64,000 nt of DNA from Druceiella hillmani. Taxonomy: Eukaryota > Arthropoda > Insecta > Lepidoptera > Hepialidae. Every line of letters begins with the position of its first letter. Position 1 is the first letter of the stretch. Shown in pieces: positions 59,816 through 64,000 of the stretch. The notes under the pieces were generated by a model, which saw nothing but the letters and a program-made list of their open reading frames with translations, was not told the DNA's origin and did not search any database. The stretch is taken from assembly GCA_039881145.1 (NCBI GenBank), contig JAYKKI010000016.1, forward strand, positions 10,282,501 to 10,346,500, in the 5' to 3' direction. The position numbers were made by a program, and so were the translations under genes.

Positions 59816-61861
59816 TAATGAATTCAATTGCAATTACTTGCATATTCTTTGACGTGTTTTAATGATTTTCTGCTTAATATTATTGAAATAGTATATATTT
59901 ATATTTTTAAAAAGATATCAGCCTTTATAGTTCAAAACACAATTTTAATTTTACACTATATTATGTCTGATTTTCCACTTATTTTCAGTTAAAAAAGTCT
60001 ACTGATTTAGTATTAGTTTGTTCTACTCATTTATTAGTATTTATCTTGGTTATGAATGGCCAAAACTAGTGGAAATTTAGTTAAAAATGCTATTTTTAAA
60101 ATCAATTCTTGCAAAACATTGTAAAAGAAGTGTGGATGCGTGAGTTAGAGCGTTGTGTCTAAATTAATTGAATATCATATTTATGGCAATATTGAACTTA
60201 TCTCCGATAACTTACATATAACTACCGCATTGCCATTTTATAAAATATTTAAAACTTTTAGAATTTTTTTCCTTTTTCTCTTTATAAAACTATGGTTTTT
60301 TAAAGCGATGAATGTTTGACAATTAACGGCAGCGGCTAAGATAAATATTGAACCCAACTTAATATTAATTAAATTTTGACGCATAACTCTAACTTATTTA
60401 TTTATATTTAGCTTGCAAATCTTTACAAGTACTTGGCTGCTTCGATCATACTAATCTTTATGGATAACTTTTCCAAATTCTCAAGTTTATTAATATAGAT
60501 GTTACTCGATAAAATTGAATATGACACGGTTATATTGTGTAACTCACGTTCAACTGATCACCCATAATATTCATTACATACTAAGTTTGACATAAAAGTA
60601 GGTTCTTTGTTTAAGTCGGTTCGTAATTAAAACTTTAGGAATTAATAACTCAAGTACAATGACAGTTACTGCTGTAAATTTATACATATTCTGGGTGAGT
60701 CTTTGTGATATATTTGGGATTCAAAGTTGGTGTGCATTTTTGGTTACCCTATCTAGTATACTTTTTTTTGTAATTTAATACACTGAACATTATTCATAAT
60801 TTAATATCCATTCCTTTGCCATAATTTTCCATCATTGATGATTCAATACCGATGTCTGTCTGATTTATATGTTATTATTCAATAAATTTACAAAAATTAC
60901 ATGTTAAAGCCTTAAAACATTCTTCAATAGAAATTCAAATTTTTCAAAATGCCCATTTTAAATGCATTTTGTACTTTAGGAAACACAATTTAATTACAGA
61001 CTAATAATATTAGCTAAGCTGACTATAAGTATATAACTCCGTATCTATCGTATCTGTTTATTCTGGTAAATTAATTTTTAAAAGTTATTTATTTTTTTAA
61101 CTGAAGGTTCTTAAATTTAAGAGTGTGTGACGTTGGGCTTCGTTGCAAAAATCTACAAAATCTCCTTATTTACGAATACGGTGTTTCCTTTCACAAATAT
61201 TTAGCTTACATATAAGGTCCTAAACTATGAAATAACTAAGTTATACCAAATACATATTTAGATATGTTATCAGAGAGCCTAAAAATGTTTCCCTAACTCA
61301 TTTCTTTTTTCATTGTTTCTTTATTCTATCAAATTTATTATATTATTTTCACCATTAAATTATTGGTATTATATATTTCTGTTGGAGTTTTTCATTAGAC
61401 CCAAAATTTTTTTACGTAAAATTCTCTTTGTTTTGACACAATCGCATACATACTCGCTTATATGCACACATTTCAAAATATCTAAGCTAGATTTCAAAAT
61501 GATAAAACAAATCTAAACAAAACATTTTTCCATACATTCCACTTCTTTCATTTTAGAAATATACTTTATTTATTATTAATGTAATTATCAAAAAATGAAA
61601 ATTATTAAAGTATATTCAATTATATAAAATTAAAATTTACCCGAAATATATTGTTTTCCATACTTTTTTTAATTACTATTTATTATATATTTCAAACGTT
61701 CGTTCAATTTGTTTCACAATAAATTTATAATTATACTCTTTTACACCAGAAATATTATAATGACATTATTTCAAATCTGAGAACCAGTATTCAAAACCTA
61801 ATCGACTTTACCACATGATGCCTCTTTCTTGGGGAGTTATTATGTTATAATTGAAATGAAG

Positions 61862-61874
61862 CCCCCCCCCCCCC
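61862..61874. repeat. Poly(C) run
   Basis: Thirteen consecutive C residues, the longest G/C homopolymer in this AT-rich window, flanked by GAAATGAAG and TTCAAAAG. Confidence 0.9.
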
Positions 61875-63633
61875 TTCAAAAGAACAAATTGTATTTCTTG
61901 TTTTAAAAATGCATCTAAACTGAGAGCAACAGTTGTTTCATTACTGAAAAATGTTTTAACCCAGGGCAAGAACACGTAAACTATCTTTCTGTTGCCAATA
62001 GAGAAAGTGGAGGAGAAATAATAAACAAGTCTAGACAGGAAACTTTCCGATTTTAGTATAAATTTCAAATCAAATAGAAAATCTATTCAATCTTATTATA
62101 CCAGAACCATGTCGCCCACTTTATTTGTTATGATGAAAAAGTTTAACTATTAGAGTATTTCTTTGCCAAGTATTCAAACTTCGGAAAAAGTAAAAAAAGC
62201 TGGTATTTATTCACGTGTCCATGAATATTCATGTACATTATTCCTATTGTAAAGCTCAAAGGCTTGAATATTTTTAAAAAGATGTCATTTAATTAATGGT
62301 CTAGAAAAATCATCACGGCAGACATTAGACGGCGGTTGTTGGAAAATAAAAATTTTAGGTCGTGTCGAGTTTCCAAGTCCTTCCACTGTAGTTTTAACGC
62401 CATGCGAAACGAGGTCGATAATTTTCCTACAAAACAATTTTCAGCCATCTCAGTTGCTTAATCGCAAGTAGCCTCGTCATTTGGTCTAATTGGTTACGGA
62501 AGACATTTATTACGTGAAACTGCAGTAAATAACACCTGCGCTGGATCATCAAACGTATATAATTTCTTTATTTTGGTACTTTCCATTTATCCAACAACCA
62601 TTTTATTCAAAGTGTTTAATTTGCTCTAAGCTTTTTAATAAAGTTTTTACTTTTAAATTTACTGATTTCTTTCATATGTTTCTAAATTGTTGTAACAGAA
62701 ATATAATCCTTGCTCCGAATTCACCCTTAGTTTGAGATGTATCCACTTTACTGCAAGTTTCAGATCATCATTATCCACTTTGCTCTTAAATTACCCTTAT
62801 ATAAGTAATTGAACTTATTATTAAGGTTTAAATCGCCAGAATAGATTTTTTTCAATACGCCTGTGCACCGTTTGTTCATTAAATACTAAGTTTTCTAATA
62901 ATTTATTGATATTTTGGGATTTTAGGTTACGTTATTTTTTCGACGAAACTCATATTCGAAATTAACACAAATTTTTTGACTTATTCAGCTTGTTTGACTT
63001 ATTATGATTTTGACTTATTATGATAACGAATCATACAAAAATTATATCTGAAAAGCTAATGACTTAGACCCACGATAAAAAAGATCTAAGGGAAATTTAA
63101 AAATATCGGGAAAAAAACTTACTGTTTGAGGTTATTAGAAATTTAATACTTAAATGACATAATATATATTTAATTATTTCATTGAGAAGCAGATCAATGT
63201 ATTGAGTCAGCTGTTATTTTGTCTGCATTTTGATAAATTTTAAGTTAAATTGAATAATATATCTGTATAAAAAAAAATATTCGGACACTAATCAATGCCA
63301 GTCCCAATATGTAAAATATCTTATTTCCAAATTCTGGAGAAAATTTTTTTAGTGTTCACATTTACTACAGAACACATTTTTTTTGTAATTTTCTCTTCAC
63401 AATTCAAAAAAATATATGGAGCCCATAAGTAACGGCACTATTTTTTTAGCTTAAATTATTATCTCTTTATAACTGTTAACTACATGTGTTAATAATCATC
63501 ACACAAATATTACTGAGGCCTTCAGTAAAATACTATAATAAACATTTAATACAGATCTCACTATTTTTTTAATAATATATACCAAAAGTAACACTTTCGT
63601 GTTATTATACTTTTGTTATGTTCTACTAAAGAA

Positions 63634-63707
63634 TTTTTCTAAATGAATAAAATTTATATCCAAATCTAATTTTTTCTAAATGAATAAAATTCATATCCAA
63701 ACCTAAC
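63634..63707. repeat. 37-bp tandem duplication, 2 copies
   Basis: TTTTTCTAAATGAATAAAAT with TTATATCCAAATCTAA following (63634-63670) repeats at 63671-63707 with three substitutions. Confidence 0.9.
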
Positions 63708-63903
63708 AATCTACGAATAATTATTAATATTTTCAACAGATTCAAGTTAAGGATGCAAAGTAAGTTTAATTTCGAGTACACACAGCATTTTATGTGAAAA
63801 TCAACTACGTTTGCCCACATTTGCGCTACTTACTGAAGTTTCTATCTCTTCCTCACCAACTTGAGTACATGGTTTAAAATATGCCTAGCATCATATATTT
63901 AAG

Positions 63904-63906
<3 letters not shown>

Positions 63907-64000
<94 letters not shown>
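63907..64000. repeat. (TA)n tract running off the window end
   Basis: At least 94 bases of TA repeat with one ATAATA interruption near 63967. It is truncated by the window edge, so the true length is unknown. Confidence 0.95.

Larger units (their letters stand above)
59816..63906. other. AT-rich non-coding stretch
   Basis: No gene is visible. Contains a C13 run (61862-61874), a 14-bp palindrome CATGAATATTCATG (62220-62233), a GC-richer patch at 62310-62560 with no clear frame, and a 37-bp tandem pair at 63634-63707. Confidence 0.55.

Noticed and set aside
1..64000. CRISPR arrays, bacterial operons, rRNA genes
   Set aside because: No regularly spaced identical repeats with unique spacers, no ribosome-binding-site/ORF organisation and no rRNA-like sequence were seen; the 187-bp and 26-bp arrays are head-to-tail satellites.

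Overview
The window is very A+T-rich eukaryotic DNA, roughly 70-75% A+T by eye. It has long (TA)n tracts, a nucleosome-length satellite and many decayed transposons, and I find no intact protein-coding gene. The longest ATG-initiated open frame is about 130 codons, close to what chance gives at this composition. The relics are a mariner transposase, two non-LTR retrotransposon ORF2 ends and a Tc1-type miniature element. They point to an animal, most likely an arthropod or insect. There is no bacterial-style gene organisation, no CRISPR array and no rRNA or tRNA gene that I could support.

Layout. 1-11 kb: AT-rich intergenic or intronic DNA with a 187-bp satellite (4.3-5.2 kb) and a dispersed-repeat copy ending in a (GAT)n tract (6.8-7.3 kb). 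11-19 kb: a TIR element (11.15-11.86 kb); copy 1 of a diverged paralogous block (12.1-14.2 kb) carrying two unusual hairpin cassettes; a fold-back element (14.2-14.5 kb) with a decayed relative at 18.6 kb; a tandem 293-bp duplication (16.6-17.2 kb); and a GC-richer patch followed by AATAAA-bearing 26-bp repeats (17.2-17.7 kb). 25-33 kb: a weak transposase-like frame (25.2-25.6 kb), a CpG-rich patch with a CRE palindrome (26.4-26.6 kb), and a 205-bp TIR element (29.1 kb) whose core recurs inverted at 32.5 kb. 35-41 kb: a dispersed-repeat tail, an 86-bp Tc1-type MITE (36.4 kb), a LINE 3' end with A-rich tail (37.2-37.9 kb, + strand) and a LINE ORF2 C-terminal relic (40.0-40.5 kb, - strand). 48-55 kb: a second repeat tail, then copy 2 of the paralogous block (49.2-52.9 kb), interrupted by a dead mariner (50.2-51.1 kb), then (TA)n arrays, a GC-rich hairpin patch (54.4 kb) and a second TIR element (55.0-55.4 kb). 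57-60 kb: minus-strand decayed coding sequence of unknown origin, clearest at 59.05-59.8 kb. The window ends inside a (TA)n tract.

No set of genes works together here. What the window records is history. The 12 kb and 49 kb blocks are collinear over more than 2 kb, so the mariner, the hairpin cassettes and the fold-back element can be read as insertions or deletions relative to the paralogue. The least explained item is the decayed coding region at 59 kb, whose family I could not name. All alignments were made by eye, so boundaries and identities are approximate.
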